Below are positions 22,301 to 61,900 of a stretch of DNA of 64,000 bases, piece after piece. Position 1 is the stretch's first letter. The number at the start of each line of letters is the position of its first letter. A program made the position numbers and the translations under genes. The notes under the pieces were generated by a model. That model was not told where the DNA came from. It ran no database searches and saw nothing but the letters and a program-made list of their open reading frames with translations. Source of the DNA: Xiphophorus maculatus (Eukaryota; Chordata; Actinopteri; Cyprinodontiformes; Poeciliidae); NCBI RefSeq assembly GCF_002775205.1, contig NC_036459.1, forward strand, positions 152,501 through 216,500, read 5' to 3'.

Positions 22301-23966
22301 TATGCTAGCTGCAGCATAGGGATGAGCAGCAACACATGAGATTGTGATTGACAGCACTAAAACTCTCCTGTCTCTGATTGGTTGTTTCTAGAGAGAACTG
22401 GGAGAAAGCAGAGGAAATAGATTTTTCACAGATTATCTCTCATACCGTACTGTCACAACATAATGACAGTTTTAACAAATATGTCAAAAATATTTTTATA
22501 AAAGTGACATAGTGCAGCTTTAATTTGACTAGGAGAGGAGAGAGGACGGGTCAGGAGGTCAGAGCTGCTGCTGACTGACTCACCTGTTGTTAAGAGGTAA
22601 AAGGTTCAAGTTCAATATATGGATATGTTGATAATTTCTTTCCTTAATTCATTAAATGTTAGTGAAATGGAGGCCAACAGTCTGTAGCTAAGCTAACTAT
22701 GCTAAATGTTGATAATCTCAGTTTACTCACCTCTCAGAGAAAAACTGGATTATAAACTCACACTTTTAATTATTATTTATTTAATTTTTTTGAAAACCTA
22801 ACTTTATTATTTTTCTTAGCAGCATAGTAACAGCCAGTGGTTCTTGTTTTCCACTGTGTGCTGCTGAACATGGTCCAGCAGGAAGGAACCATTTCCTGTT
22901 CAGGTGAAGGTCTGGGAGGGGCAACATGTCATTTTTACTGCTAAAAACTATTTTAGAAAACACAATATGATTCATTTCTAATTGACAGGGCCCCTTTTTT
23001 AAATGTCTATGAACAAAAACTAAATAAAGTGTGGAGGGCCCCCTGTTAGTCAGGGGCCCTTAGATTGTCCTAACTTTCCCCCTGACCACGTTACACGTAG
23101 CTGGTTCTCATCCACTTAAGGCTTTGGTACCGGATGGTTCCTCTGGAGGTGAAAGGCCAGACCTCACCTTACATCACTTCCTTCAGCAGGACTGTTTGGA
23201 CCTCCAGCTTCTGCTCTCAGTTCTGCATCGGTCCAGCTTCACTGGTCCAGATCCAAACTTCAACTTCTCCTCTGAAAGGGACTTCCTGGAACTCTGAAAA
23301 CTTAGTTGTTCTGATGTGACTGAAATGTGCTCTGCAGGAACCATCCACCTGAGTAGCTGCTGGTTGGTAGAACTCCTCCCTGATCCTCCAGAATAAGGTC
23401 GGGATCCGACCATCCGGTGCAGGTCCAGCTGTCAGCGGGCAGGCAGGTTCTGACTTCCTCCTTCCCCACCCGGAACCCATCTCCAGCCCAGTGTCTCTGT
23501 CTTCCTGCAGGCCATCGAGACGACCATGTCCACAGACTGTCGCTGCCACGGTATTTCTGGTTCCTGCGCAGTGAAGACCTGCTGGAGGTCCATGGCGCCG
23601 TTCCAGCGTGTCGGCGCCTTCCTGAAGGAGCGATACGAGCGCAGCGTCCAGGTGTCGGACCGGGCCAGGAGGAAGACCAGAAAAAAGGACCAGCGCCATC
23701 TTGTGGACAAAAACGAACTCATCTACCTGAACAAGTCTCCAAACTACTGCCTGGAGGACAGGCGGCGTGGCATCGCCGGCACCAGGGGGCGCCGCTGCAA
23801 CCGGACCTCCACCGGCCCGGATGGCTGCAACCTGCTTTGCTGCGGCAGAGGCTACAACACTCATGTGGTGAGGAACATCCAGCGCTGCGAGTGCAAATTT
23901 GTCTGGTGCTGCTACGTCCACTGCAGACGCTGCGAGAGCATGAACGACATGCACACCTGTAAATAA
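19389..23966 (+). CDS. wnt16: Wnt family member 16 (4 exons)
   Basis: A secreted, lipid-modified Wnt ligand; in vertebrates WNT16 acts in bone and haematopoietic development. Exons: 19389-19480, 20008-20213, 20661-20959, 23511-23966, giving 350 residues (human 365). The N-terminus has a hydrophobic signal peptide (GLVLLLVWV). An internal Met at residue 11 could also start it. Family landmarks in order are [55 protein letters not shown] (which holds the serine acylated by Porcupine), [25 protein letters not shown] and the end [11 protein letters not shown]. Probable N-glycosylation sites are NCS, NMT and NRT. A Gly/Ala/Glu-rich insertion ([11 protein letters not shown]) in exon 3 differs from human. 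It lies downstream of cped1, as in human. No close poly(A) signal was found; AATAAA at 26483 is a distant candidate. Confidence 0.97.
19481..20007 (+). other. wnt16 intron 1
   Basis: 527 bases rich in GGTTCTG/CCGAACC words. No gene or known repeat was recognised. Confidence 0.7.
20214..20660 (+). other. wnt16 intron 2
   Basis: 447 bases. Nothing was recognised beyond dispersed GGTTCTG words. Confidence 0.7.
21558..21758 (+). mobile_element. tRNA-derived SINE with 14-bp target duplication
   Basis: The 5' part has Pol III promoter boxes in tRNA order: an A box in GTGGCGTAGCGGTTAG and a B box GGTTCGACTCC. An unrelated tail ends in ACAATAAAAACCCTGG and a G-run. AAAGCGTCACAATT occurs perfectly on both sides (21544-21557 and 21759-21772), showing insertion by target-primed reverse transcription. 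The perfect duplication suggests a fairly recent insertion. Confidence 0.9.
21997..22526. mobile_element. Palindromic (fold-back) MITE
   Basis: The left arm (about 21997-22182) and right arm (about 22344-22526) are imperfect inverted copies. Shared words include AAAACTGTCA, AGATAATCTGTGAAAA, ACAACCAATCAG and GTGCTGTCAATCA on one arm and their complements on the other. The ends are AAGCTGCAG and GTGCAGCTT. It resembles a very common teleost fold-back repeat. There is no coding capacity, and a spacer of about 160 bases lies between the arms. Confidence 0.7.
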
Positions 23967-24273
23967 GTCCACACCTGGAAGACAGTCCTGCGTGGATGGA
24001 GGTTCTGATCAGATCAGGATCTGGATGAAACAGCTGCAGGTCACTGCTGGAGCCTGGAGGAAGCCTGGAAGCAGCCTCCAGGCAGGACTTGGTCTTCCTC
24101 CAGGTCTTCTCTGCGGGACGTGTCCACCTGGAGAAGAACCTGAGACCCAACATGGACACGTTTTCATTTGCAGCTGATGTAGTAGAACCTTTAAAACCAG
24201 GGATGTGTCGATACCGTGTTCCTTCAAACCCAGTACAAGTTAAACGTACATCCCAGTACTTTCTGATGCCAGA

Positions 24274-24414
24274 TAATGAGTACCAGGTAGTACCAGGTAC
24301 TCATTAGTACTGGCTACTAATGAGTACCTGGTACTACCTGGTACTCATTAGTACCTGGTACTAATGAGTACCTGGTACTACCTGGTACTCATTAGTACCT
24401 TGTACTAATGAGTA
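24274..24414. repeat. Self-complementary tandem repeat of AATGAGTACC / GGTACTCATT
   Basis: Units of AATGAGTACCTGGTACTACC and its reverse complement GGTACTCATTAGTACC alternate about three times over 140 bases. Each roughly 50-base period is itself nearly palindromic, so either strand could fold into long hairpins or a cruciform. Confidence 0.9.
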
Positions 24415-27070
24415 CTTACACACCAATACGCATAACACAACCAGTTTGAGAACATTTTGTTTTCATTCAGTACATTTAACTACAACAGAACTACAAGGTC
24501 AGAGTATTTTAACTGTAGGACTACTCTACAGTATTTTACGGACCAGAACCAACAGAACCATACTCGTTCAGTCCTCCCACTTTTCAACCGTGTCGTCAAA
24601 CATGTAGAGGGTGAATCCAGAAACGGTTGTTTTGGACGGATAGAGATTTTACTCTCCAAAAGACATGTTGTTATCAGTCTATGATGAAGCTAACGATTCG
24701 CTAACGCTGCTCTTCCAGATGTCAGCTCCTTGCTGAAAACATTCATCTTCACCAAGTCCTGAAGCTCAGGCAACTTGGTGATGGCTAGCAATCTCCTACT
24801 TTGGAGATTTTGAGAAGATCTCCAAATATCTGCAAAGTACCAAAACTGGCAATCCGATCAAACTGTTGGCTGAGAACCTGAGTTATTAATTCAGAGATTA
24901 CTACAGGGGTGGTTGTTGCTGCTGTTGCAAAACTCCTTGAACTCTGTGGCTTGCTGATTTCTAACTGTTTTCTCAGATTGCTGGTGTTGATCCTCTTGGA
25001 CCTCCAGACCGCTGACATGGCGCCTCGTCTACTGCTTTGCTACCCTAGCCTGCTAGCTAACTTCAGTTGGAAATAGTTCAGCCGTTGGTGGTTTTGTGGC
25101 TTCATTTGCAGCTTCTTTCCTGTAGCAAAGGATGAGAATCAATTACATATCAAATACCAAAGGCAAGTAGAACTAAACTAACATCACCATAAATGCTTCT
25201 TAGCAGATAATCAGCTAACAATGGAGTTTATCTGTAAACTGAGCTGAAGCAAGTTGAAATAATTAGTTTAACTAACAAAAAATTTCATAACATTCTACTC
25301 ATAATTAACACATGAACTTACAGATGAATGTGTTTGGACAGCCAGTCACCGTGAGTCCAGCCTGAAAATCAAACAATGTCCAGTAGGTGGCAGTAAAGCT
25401 CAACTTGTGATTCAAAATAAAACCAAACAAAAGATTCTGATGGAGCCAGAGATCCGGTCCGGTCCGGTCCCGTCCCATCCTGTCCCGCCCTCGTTCCTCC
25501 TTCAGATGCCGTTCATGTTGAAGGTTAAAGGTCGCAGTGTGTCCCACATTCTCCACATCCGCACTTTTACGGACTTCGACGAAGTGTATTACCCACAATT
25601 CATTGCTGCATGTGACGTTTTGAGTTAAAAGGCGGATTTGTGGTAATGTTTTGTTTTCTCCGTCTTTATAGAAAATTCAAAGAAAATATTATGACTAGGC
25701 ACATTAATAATAAAAAGTTAAATTAATAAACTGAGCAGAAAAAATAAGAAATAAAAAGAATAATCACAAACTGAGGAAAGTAAAAGAAAATGTCACAAAT
25801 GAAAGACAAATTTCAAATCCTACATTAAGATATTAACATATTGGAATAAAAATTGGGCTTTTATGATGTTGCAACGTTTAAGCACTCTCTCAAATAAAAT
25901 AATTTCCCTATCAAATGGAGGTGATTTTTTAGAAAGCAGCATTTGTGAATAAAATTTAGGATTAAATGCATCATAATTTATCCTCATCTCCTGTTAATAG
26001 GCCCAATTTTATTAAATTAAACTTAAAGATGGATTAGATTTATTGTACAATAACCACTTTTGAAAACTTTCTAAAAACTTTAATGAAGTCACAATTGAAA
26101 AAAATGTAAAATTTATTGTCTCAAAATCTCAGTCACAAAACGCAAGAACTGATATTTATTTTGAATTTCTTTTGTAGAAAGTTATTACGGGGAAAACTTT
26201 CTGCATAATTATGAAATTAATATCAAGCTTTTTGTGGGAGTGGAATAGAAAGCTGCTTGGTTTTATTATGATTTTTAAACAAATATTTTCTTCTCAGACT
26301 AGATTAGCAGAAAACTGATGAATTTATTGTTACACTTTTGGTTCATAAAGCCACAACATTCATAGTTCCTTTGGAGCTGCTGTCACTCTGCTATCGGCTC
26401 TTTAATTTAATGAGGTATCGGTACACATCCAGGTGAGCTCAGTGTTACCTGGAACAGGTGGGAAGAATCTGTAAGTTTTGTCAATAAACTTTATTTTTAT
26501 GTACAGAAACTTCCTGCTTGTTCTGGTTTGTTCAGACGAAGTGGCGGGCCGGTCCGATCTGAGCAGCTCCAGGTCTTCTTCTGCTCCACGTCGCTCCGCT
26601 CTGAGGGTGTGAAGCTGGGGTCAGAGGTCAAGCAGCAACAATGTCTGCTGTGGTCCTGAGGTATGGACCGAGCCCAGCAGAACCAGATACAAGCAGCTGG
26701 GATGATGAGGTCTCTGCGTCTCTGGGTGTTTCGGTTTTCGGGGGAATCGAGATCCAGGGGAATTCTGGGAAAATAGTCGGATATGATCTACTGAGGAGAA
26801 CAAGGACCAACCTGACTTCAGAACCAAAGAAACCTTCAGATGTTCTGGGTCAGAACTTTTATCTTTCTATTTTATCTGCGTTGTTTTTCATTTGTTATTG
26901 TGAGTTTAGCTTTGTCATTTATTTTTGTTTTTTTCAATCTTGTTTATCACTGAAGTTCAGCATTTTGTTAAAACGTTGATGATGAGAATCCAGAACCCAA
27001 ACTGAGGACACCGTCTGCTCCGGGCCCCGCTGAGGACGGCTCCTGTTCCTGGGACATTGTGCACCAGGGG

Positions 27071-27316
27071 GACGCCGTGTCCTCCCTGGGACGCCGTGTC
27101 CTCCCTGGGACAGACGTGTCCTCACTGGGACAGATGTGTCCTCACTGGGACGCCGTGTCCTCCCTGGGACAGACGTGTCCTCCCTGGGACGCCGTGTCCT
27201 CACTGGGACGCCGTGTCCTCACTGGGACAGACGTGTCCTCCCTGGGACGCCGTGTCCTCCCTGGGACGCCGTGTCCTCCCTGGGACAGACGTGTCCTCAC
27301 TGGGACGCCGTGTCTT
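27071..27316. repeat. GC-rich two-variant minisatellite upstream of stab2
   Basis: Twelve full units plus a partial one. Two variants occur: a 19-mer, GACGCCGTGTCCTCCCTGG (seven copies), and a 20-mer, GACAGACGTGTCCTCACTGG (five copies), with a further C/A change in CTCCCT versus CTCACT. The order is 19,19,20,20,19,20,19,19,20,19,19,20. It ends about 530 bases before the stab2 start codon. Confidence 0.95.
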
Positions 27317-27844
27317 GAGTCTTCTGAGTCAGCAGGAAGACGGTTATCAGCCACGGTTGATGATGGAGCAGAAAGTTTCAGGAAAACAGGATTTCCTGTT
27401 GGACTGAGGCCCAACCTGAGGCTCCTGGTGGCAGGCAGGTCCTGAACATTCACAGCAGGGTCAAAGTTCATCCCTGGACCCAGAACAGAGAGGAAACTAG
27501 AGCAGATAGGATAGTTAACAGACAGGAGGTCTCACTCTGACACAAACTGTGAGTCTGGATTTTAACCTTCGTCCAGAGGGTTCGCTGCAGTAAGAGCAGC
27601 GACATGCCGCTCCGCTGTGAAGTCACTGCCAGGATCAGTTTGGTCTGAAACTGAAAGCCAGCAGGAAGTTCCTGTGTTGTTTAAAGATGCAGAATGATCC
27701 CACTTCCTGTGGGTGTTTGTGTCTAAAGCTACAGCTCAGCACTTTTCCGTGAAGGTTGGTTTTCAGGAAGCAGGAGGAGGAGGAAGCCCTGAAAAGAGCC
27801 TGTCGGACCGGGTCGGACAGCAGACCGGGTCAGAACCAGAAGAG

Positions 27845-56525
<28,681 letters not shown>

Positions 56526-56624
56526 AGGACGGAGCCACTAAACCTGGACGCCTTCAGGAACCAACTGAAGCGCAGATGTAAAAGTTCTACAGTGTTCTGG
56601 TTCTGATGGAGTTCTGGAAAAGAG

Positions 56625-56630
56625 AATAAA
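56625..56630 (+). terminator. Poly(A) signal of stab2
   Basis: AATAAA lies 100 bases after the stop codon in exon 69, giving a short 3' UTR. Confidence 0.7.
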
Positions 56631-57349
56631 GTATCAACAAGCTGATCTGAGTCATTAGTCGAGATTTTTGTTTGATTCTTTTCACATTCAATTTGACTAA
56701 ATCCCAGAAGAGCAGCAAGACAGAGGATCCACGTCAGGTCCGAACAATTCCAGAACCAAGTACTGCCCAGGTCTACGTTCTGGACCCAGGTTTAGTAGAC
56801 GGGTCTCAAATGGTTTGTTACAAAATGGAGGAAAACATCTGAGGAATCCGGAGCTGCTAGAAGTTCAGCTGAAACATTCTGGGTTCTGTTCTCATTCTGT
56901 TCCCAAAGGTCCGGGCTGCCTGGTCCGTTTCCTCGGGTCGGTGCTGGTCAGCAGGTCTTCAGCCTGGACCCCAGGGTCCTAAACTCCACCTGGTTCTCCG
57001 TTTCCTCTCCCAGACTTGGATTCAGGCTCAGCGGTTGAGGCATCAGCAGAGTGTGAGAACTGCATTTGTCAGGTTTAGGCTTTGATGTAGGTTGAGTTTT
57101 TAATAAACTGATAAAGTTCCAGATTTTCTGTTTAGTTTGAATTCTGGAGAGTTTCTGCTCCAGAGAAAGACCTGAACCTAGAGGAGCTTCAGCAGCCAGT
57201 GGAAGAAATGAGCAGGTTTACTCTGTTGTCATGGAAATCACTTTTACCCACTGATTAAATTAATAAAGCATGAACATGTTTCACATTTAACTCAGAATCA
57301 GACAGCTTTATTGTTCTGTGATGTCAGAAGGTGAAATCAGCAAATTCCG

Positions 57350-57504
57350 AAGTACTCGGGTCGACCCGTCTGGTACCGACACCATGCCACGCCGAGTGAC
57401 TTAATTTCACCTTCTTCCTTTTTCTGACGCTCACTTTGAGCTTCAGCAAGTTGATTGGCCGATTCTCTGTGCTGACTGAAATGGTGTACCTAATAAAGTG
57501 GCCA
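57350..57504. mobile_element. Tc1-like transposon end fragment
   Basis: ACCATGCCACG, then TCACCTTCTTCC, TTGATTGGCCGATTCTCTG and the terminal GTGTACCTAATAAAGTGGCC match, in order, one end of a widespread fish Tc1-type family whose copies begin or end with that last motif. Only about 150 bases remain. Confidence 0.6.
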
Positions 57505-57564
57505 ATATGTGTCCCTTCTAATGTATAGAGATCCTCCAGGGGGCGCTGGAGAGGCACCAGGAAA

Positions 57565-58653
57565 ATGGATGGATGGATCTCCAACCTCCCATTCATCAGC
57601 AAAGTTATTGAAAAAGCTGTGTGGAAACAATTAACTAGTTCCCTAACCAGAACCAGAACCCGTCCAATCACTGAACAGCTTAGAGCAGATAAATGTGTGG
57701 ATGTGCCAAAACCTTCTCCAGCTGAACAGAAACAAAACTGAAGTTATTATTTTTGGACCTAAAGAGGAACGATCTAGAGTTATAGATCTGGAGTTATAGA
57801 TCTAGAGTTATAGATCTAGAGTTATAGATCTAGAGTTATAGCTCTAGAGTCAAAGCACAGCTTCAGTTATTACAACTAAAAACTAGCGATCAGCCCGAAA
57901 CCTGGGAGTAGTGATGGACTCTGACCTGAACCTCCAGAGCCACATAAAGACAGTTACAAAGTCGGCCTTCTATCACCTGAAGAACATTTCCAGGATTAAA
58001 GGACTAATGTCTCAGCCAGATCTAGAGAAACTCATCCATGCCTTCATCTTCAGTCGTATTGATTATTGCAACAGTGTCTTCACAGGTCTGTCCAACAAAT
58101 CAATCAAACAGCTGCAGCTGATCCAGATGCTGCTGCTGGCGTTCTGACTAAAACCAGGAAGATAGAGCACATAACACCAGTTTTAAAGTCCCTCCACTGG
58201 CTCCCTGTAGCTCAAAGAATAGACTTTAAAATACTGTTGTTAGTTTATAAATCACTGAACGGCTTAGCACCACAATACATTAAAGATCTGCTGTTGTTGT
58301 ATCAACCTTCCAGACCTCTCAGGTTCTGGTTCTGGTTCTGCTCTGCATCCCCAGAACCAGAACCAAACGAGGAGAAGCAGCTTTCAGCATCTATGCACCA
58401 CAAATTTGGAACAAACTTCCAGAAAACTGTAAAACAGCTGAAACACTGACTTCTTTTAAATCTCAACTAAAAACCCACCTGTTTAGGATTGTATTTGAAA
58501 TGTAATCAATTACAAATTTATTGATGGAACTTGACTTAATGATTGATTCTATGTTGCTTTGTGATTCTGTGTTTGTTATGATGTAAAGCACTTTGAAATG
58601 TCTTGCTGCTGAAATGTGCTATACAAATAACATTTGATTGATTGATTGATTGA
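57565..58653 (+). mobile_element. L2-type LINE, 3' part
   Basis: Broken reverse-transcriptase sequence reads SNLPFISKVIEKAVWKQL near 57570. After an internal loss come VMDSDLNLQSHIKTVTKSAF and HAFIFSRIDYCNSVFTGLS, AAGVLTKTRKIEHITPVLKS and LPVAQRIDFKILLLVYKSLN. The 3' UTR ends GCTGAAATGTGCTATACAAA and a TTGA-type tail (58634-58652), diagnostic of fish L2. Frameshifts and stops show that it is dead. It ends 300 bases before parp12. Confidence 0.85.
57769..57849. repeat. 14-bp tandem repeat inside the L2 copy
   Basis: About five to six copies of TATAGATCTAGAGT, each containing BglII- and XbaI-like half-palindromes, lie within the degenerate L2 region. Confidence 0.9.
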
Positions 58654-58830
58654 TCCACAGGTCTATAGAAATAAAACATCCAGACTGTATTTCCTGTTTC
58701 ATCCAGAGGAACCTCATCAGTACTTCTGATTGGTTAGCATTCAGCCAATGAACTCGTCCTCCAGATGTTCCTGACAACTTCCAGCAGCTGTTCAGCCAGA
58801 CCAGAACAATGAAGGCAGGAGAACCTCTGG

Positions 58831-58840
58831 CCCCGCCCCC
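58831..58840 (+). promoter_or_regulatory. GC box (Sp1-like) upstream of parp12
   Basis: CCCCGCCCCC matches the Sp1 GC box and lies 111 bases before the parp12 ATG, in a C-rich stretch containing further CCCCTCCCCC runs. No interferon-response element was picked out by eye. Confidence 0.45.
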
Positions 58841-58951
58841 ATCATCTGACCCCTCCCCCAGATTCTGGCCCCTCCCCCCGTCCTCTGTCCTCCCGGCGCT
58901 CAGTGCCTCTGTCCGGGCGGCAGCAGCAGCTCCAGCAGCGGCAGCAGCAGG

Positions 58952-61900
58952 ATGTCCTCCATCAGCTCGGTGATCCTGCAGGCCACCAGCTGCCTGTGTG
59001 AGCGCAGGGGCTGCATGCAGCTGCAGCAGCTGCAGCAGGAGCTGCAGCAGCGTTGCAGGATGACAAATGAAGATTTCATCTACATCATCCACAACTGTCC
59101 GCAGCGCTTCCTGCTGGTCCCGGACGGGGAGTCCTACTCGGTGGTCGGTCGCACCTCCCTGCGGCTCTGCGGGGCCTACAGCCGGGGGGAGCGGTGCGGG
59201 GGAAGCTGCCAGCAGCTGCATCTCTGCCGGTTCTACGTTTTCGGGAACTGCAGGTTCGGGAAGGGCAGGTGAGCCGCGCACACAGGAACTAGAACCCGAA
59301 CCGCTGCGGGACTATTTCCCTCCGCCGCGGACTTATACACACTCAGTTGTCTCTCACGAAGTGAAGCGAAAGTTCAGGAATTAAACCTGAGAAAAGGCGA
59401 AAAGTTTATTTGTTGTGATCGAGAGAAAGTTTTCTTCCTGGTTCTTCCCATCGGAGGTTCTGGTTCCGATGTTTCTTTCCCAGTTTATGGGTCAAAAACC
59501 AGGAATTCATTCCGGGATTCCCAGCAGGAGTCCATCTCGAACCCGACCTGATACTTCAGCCCCGAATATTAAGCAGAACCAAATAAAAACAATATCAACT
59601 TTTCCCGACGTCACAGAGTGACGTCAGAAACCGAGAGCCTTCAAGTGAGTTTTAGTTTGTAGAGAAACGAAACCTGAAGGCACACTTCCGGTCTGGGCTG
59701 AGATCACAGCGGTTCCAACAGAACCAGGACCAGAACCAGTAAACATGAAGTTGGTTCAGTTTGTAGCTCTGGTCTGGTTCTGTTTTCACAAACCGAACCG
59801 GAGAAACCGAATTTCTTACAAAGTCACTGAGGAAAGTGACGTGATTATTTGTCTTTGCTTTATTTAAGTTGTACAAACATGTCTGAAATAAAAAATAAAG
59901 TTTATTAAATGCTTCATCATCATTTAATTTAATCATTAATTCAAGGTATAGAACTAATTTATTCTTAAATAGTTATTGTGTGATCTTCTGAGTCTCCAGG
60001 TGTTTCCAGGTCTTATCCATGTCTTTTCCCAACAGGAAGTTGTGCAAGCTGTCCCATGACGTCAGCTCGCAGCACAACGCCGGGCTGCTGAGGGAATGCA
60101 CGCTGCACCAGCTGCAGGAGGACGAGCTGTTCCTGCTGCTGCTGCAGAACGACCCGCAGCTGCTGCCTGAGGTAACCTCCACACCTGCTCAGGTAGCTCA
60201 CACAGGCCAGAGGCGCGGATATGGGGCAATATTCCTGCCATAATCCAAGAGCACACATTTTCAGTCTGAAAGCAGGATTTCATGCTTTTTGTTCTCAAAA
60301 CTTCTCCTGGCGCTCACACTTAGTCTCTGCTCGGACTCTTTCCTTTGTGTCTTGTCTCTATGCTGCTGTAACTGCAAAGTAATTTCCCTGCTGGGATGAA
60401 TAAAGTACTTCTATTCTATTCTATTCTATTCTATTGCTTTTGAAAGCTTTTAGCTGAAGGTTGATCCGCTTTCTGAACGCTAATCCTGGCCAGATGTTCT
60501 CTAGCTCCCTCCTCAGGCGGTTCACATTGGGACGTCAATTTCCAACCAAACACTCCTGTAAATAAAAGCCTTGTGACCAACTGATACAAAAAAGTGGTAA
60601 TTCATGCTATTAAACTAGGCACACTATCCTGTATTAAAATGTTAAGTCATATTCAATATTTTATTAAATGTTTTCTTCAATAGCTTCCAAATTGTTGCCC
60701 CATTAACTCAAAATCAGTGAAATGATCCTACTAGTCTATATAGATGAAACACACTCATCTTTAGTACATTTTGACCCCTTTTTTATTTTTTTAACTAATT
60801 TTATATTTTAAAAATATTTAAAAAAATGTTCATAAATGTATTACCTCAGATGATCATCACATGCTGAACCATCTATCAATCAATTCAAAAACACTTCAAA
60901 AATAACTTTCCTGTAAATGTAGCTATGATAGCTGTGTGAATAAGGTTACAGCAAAATAAATCTTGAAAATCTGTTTAGTATTTAGCGAGTTATGATCGAT
61001 TACATGATACTTCAGTTCTCCTGTCAAACATGTAAGGCTGAGTGGAGCGGTGGAAAACATGGAGCTGTTTCAGGAGGGAAACCAGAAATGTGTTAGTGGT
61101 TCTTCAGACCAAACACATCAGAGTGTCTTCATTTCCTCAGAACTGCTTTGTTAAAGATGCTGTTGAGTTTTCATGCTGCTCTGCAGCTGGCAGCACCAGT
61201 CCTGACCACTAGGTGGCAGTAACGTTTTCACACAACTTTAAAGATGGCTGAACTTTTCAAGAGCACCTGGCTGCAGACGCCGTCAGCAGAGGAACTCCTC
61301 TGGACGTTTAGATGTGTCTGGGATGATTTTAATCTGGTGGATTCGGAGGATTGAGAACTCTCTACAGGCCTCAGACTTTGACCTGTGGGGTATGAGCGCC
61401 ATCTGGTGGTGATTGTTCTCTTGTACTTCAGTAGAAACTAATGGTTTCTGAAGAAATTTCACTTTCCATCTAAAAGGTTCCTTCAATTCAAAACATGATT
61501 AGAAGAAACAAGGTTATAAGTTATAGTCACAAAACAAAATAAAAGGGTCCTTAAGGTCACTAATTTCCTGTCTTATTTTGAAAAGCTCTGACTTGTGTTG
61601 TCTGTTCTGTTTCCATCGTCGTTCGCCTCATTTTGTCTCAGGACGTCTCAGAGAGCGTTGTTCAGATTATCGTCCAAACTGTTCTAACGGGAGCAAAATG
61701 CAGATTCCTCCGAGTAAAACCCATAAAATCCAACCAGTTTGGAGATGCTGGTTATCCTGGACAGACTCCGGATCCGGATCCGACGCCCGGGGTTTGGCGT
61801 GTTTTCGTTCCGCCAATGATTCAGAGTGTTCATGTCTGTGGTTTGGCTTACTGGAACCAGTTGGACCAGTTGAGCTCCTGCCCTGTACAGCCTGGATGGA

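Larger units (their letters stand above)
20960..23510 (+). other. wnt16 intron 3 (2.55 kb) packed with repeats
   Basis: It holds a SINE with clear target duplications (21558-21758) and a palindromic MITE (about 21997-22526). Both lie within a longer stretch (about 21446-23090) bounded by GGGGCCCC-type sequence that may be an older DNA transposon. A small GGGATCC-type direct repeat lies at about 21361-21396. No exon was seen. Confidence 0.6.
23967..27844. other. wnt16-stab2 intergenic region (3.9 kb)
   Basis: No gene was found on either strand. Notable items are the self-complementary GTACC repeat cluster (24274-24414), an AT-rich stretch (about 25640-26440), AATAAA at 26483-26488 and a GC-rich minisatellite (27071-27316). 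In human the next gene after WNT16 is FAM3C. No sequence resembling it was noticed here. Confidence 0.6.
56526..58951. other. stab2 3' UTR and stab2-parp12 intergenic region
   Basis: AATAAA at 56625-56630 ends stab2. After that come a Tc1-like fragment (57350-57504), an L2 LINE end (57565-58653) with an internal tandem repeat, and a 300-base GC-richer stretch with the parp12 promoter. No other gene was found. 56631-57349 holds nothing recognised. Confidence 0.75.

Noticed and set aside
23217-23972. 251-codon minus-strand ORF
   Set aside because: It is the antisense of wnt16 exon 4, which has clear Wnt sequence on the + strand.
27071-27316. CRISPR-like regular repeat
   Set aside because: The units are directly adjacent without unique spacers, and the genome is eukaryotic. 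It is a minisatellite.
27057-27471. Frames of 60-128 codons with repeated TPCPPWD or GRRVLPGT peptides on both strands
   Set aside because: They are translations of the minisatellite, open only because the 19/20-base units lack stops.
58619-59281. 220-codon minus-strand ORF
   Set aside because: It is the antisense of parp12 exon 1 and the CAG-rich 5' UTR.
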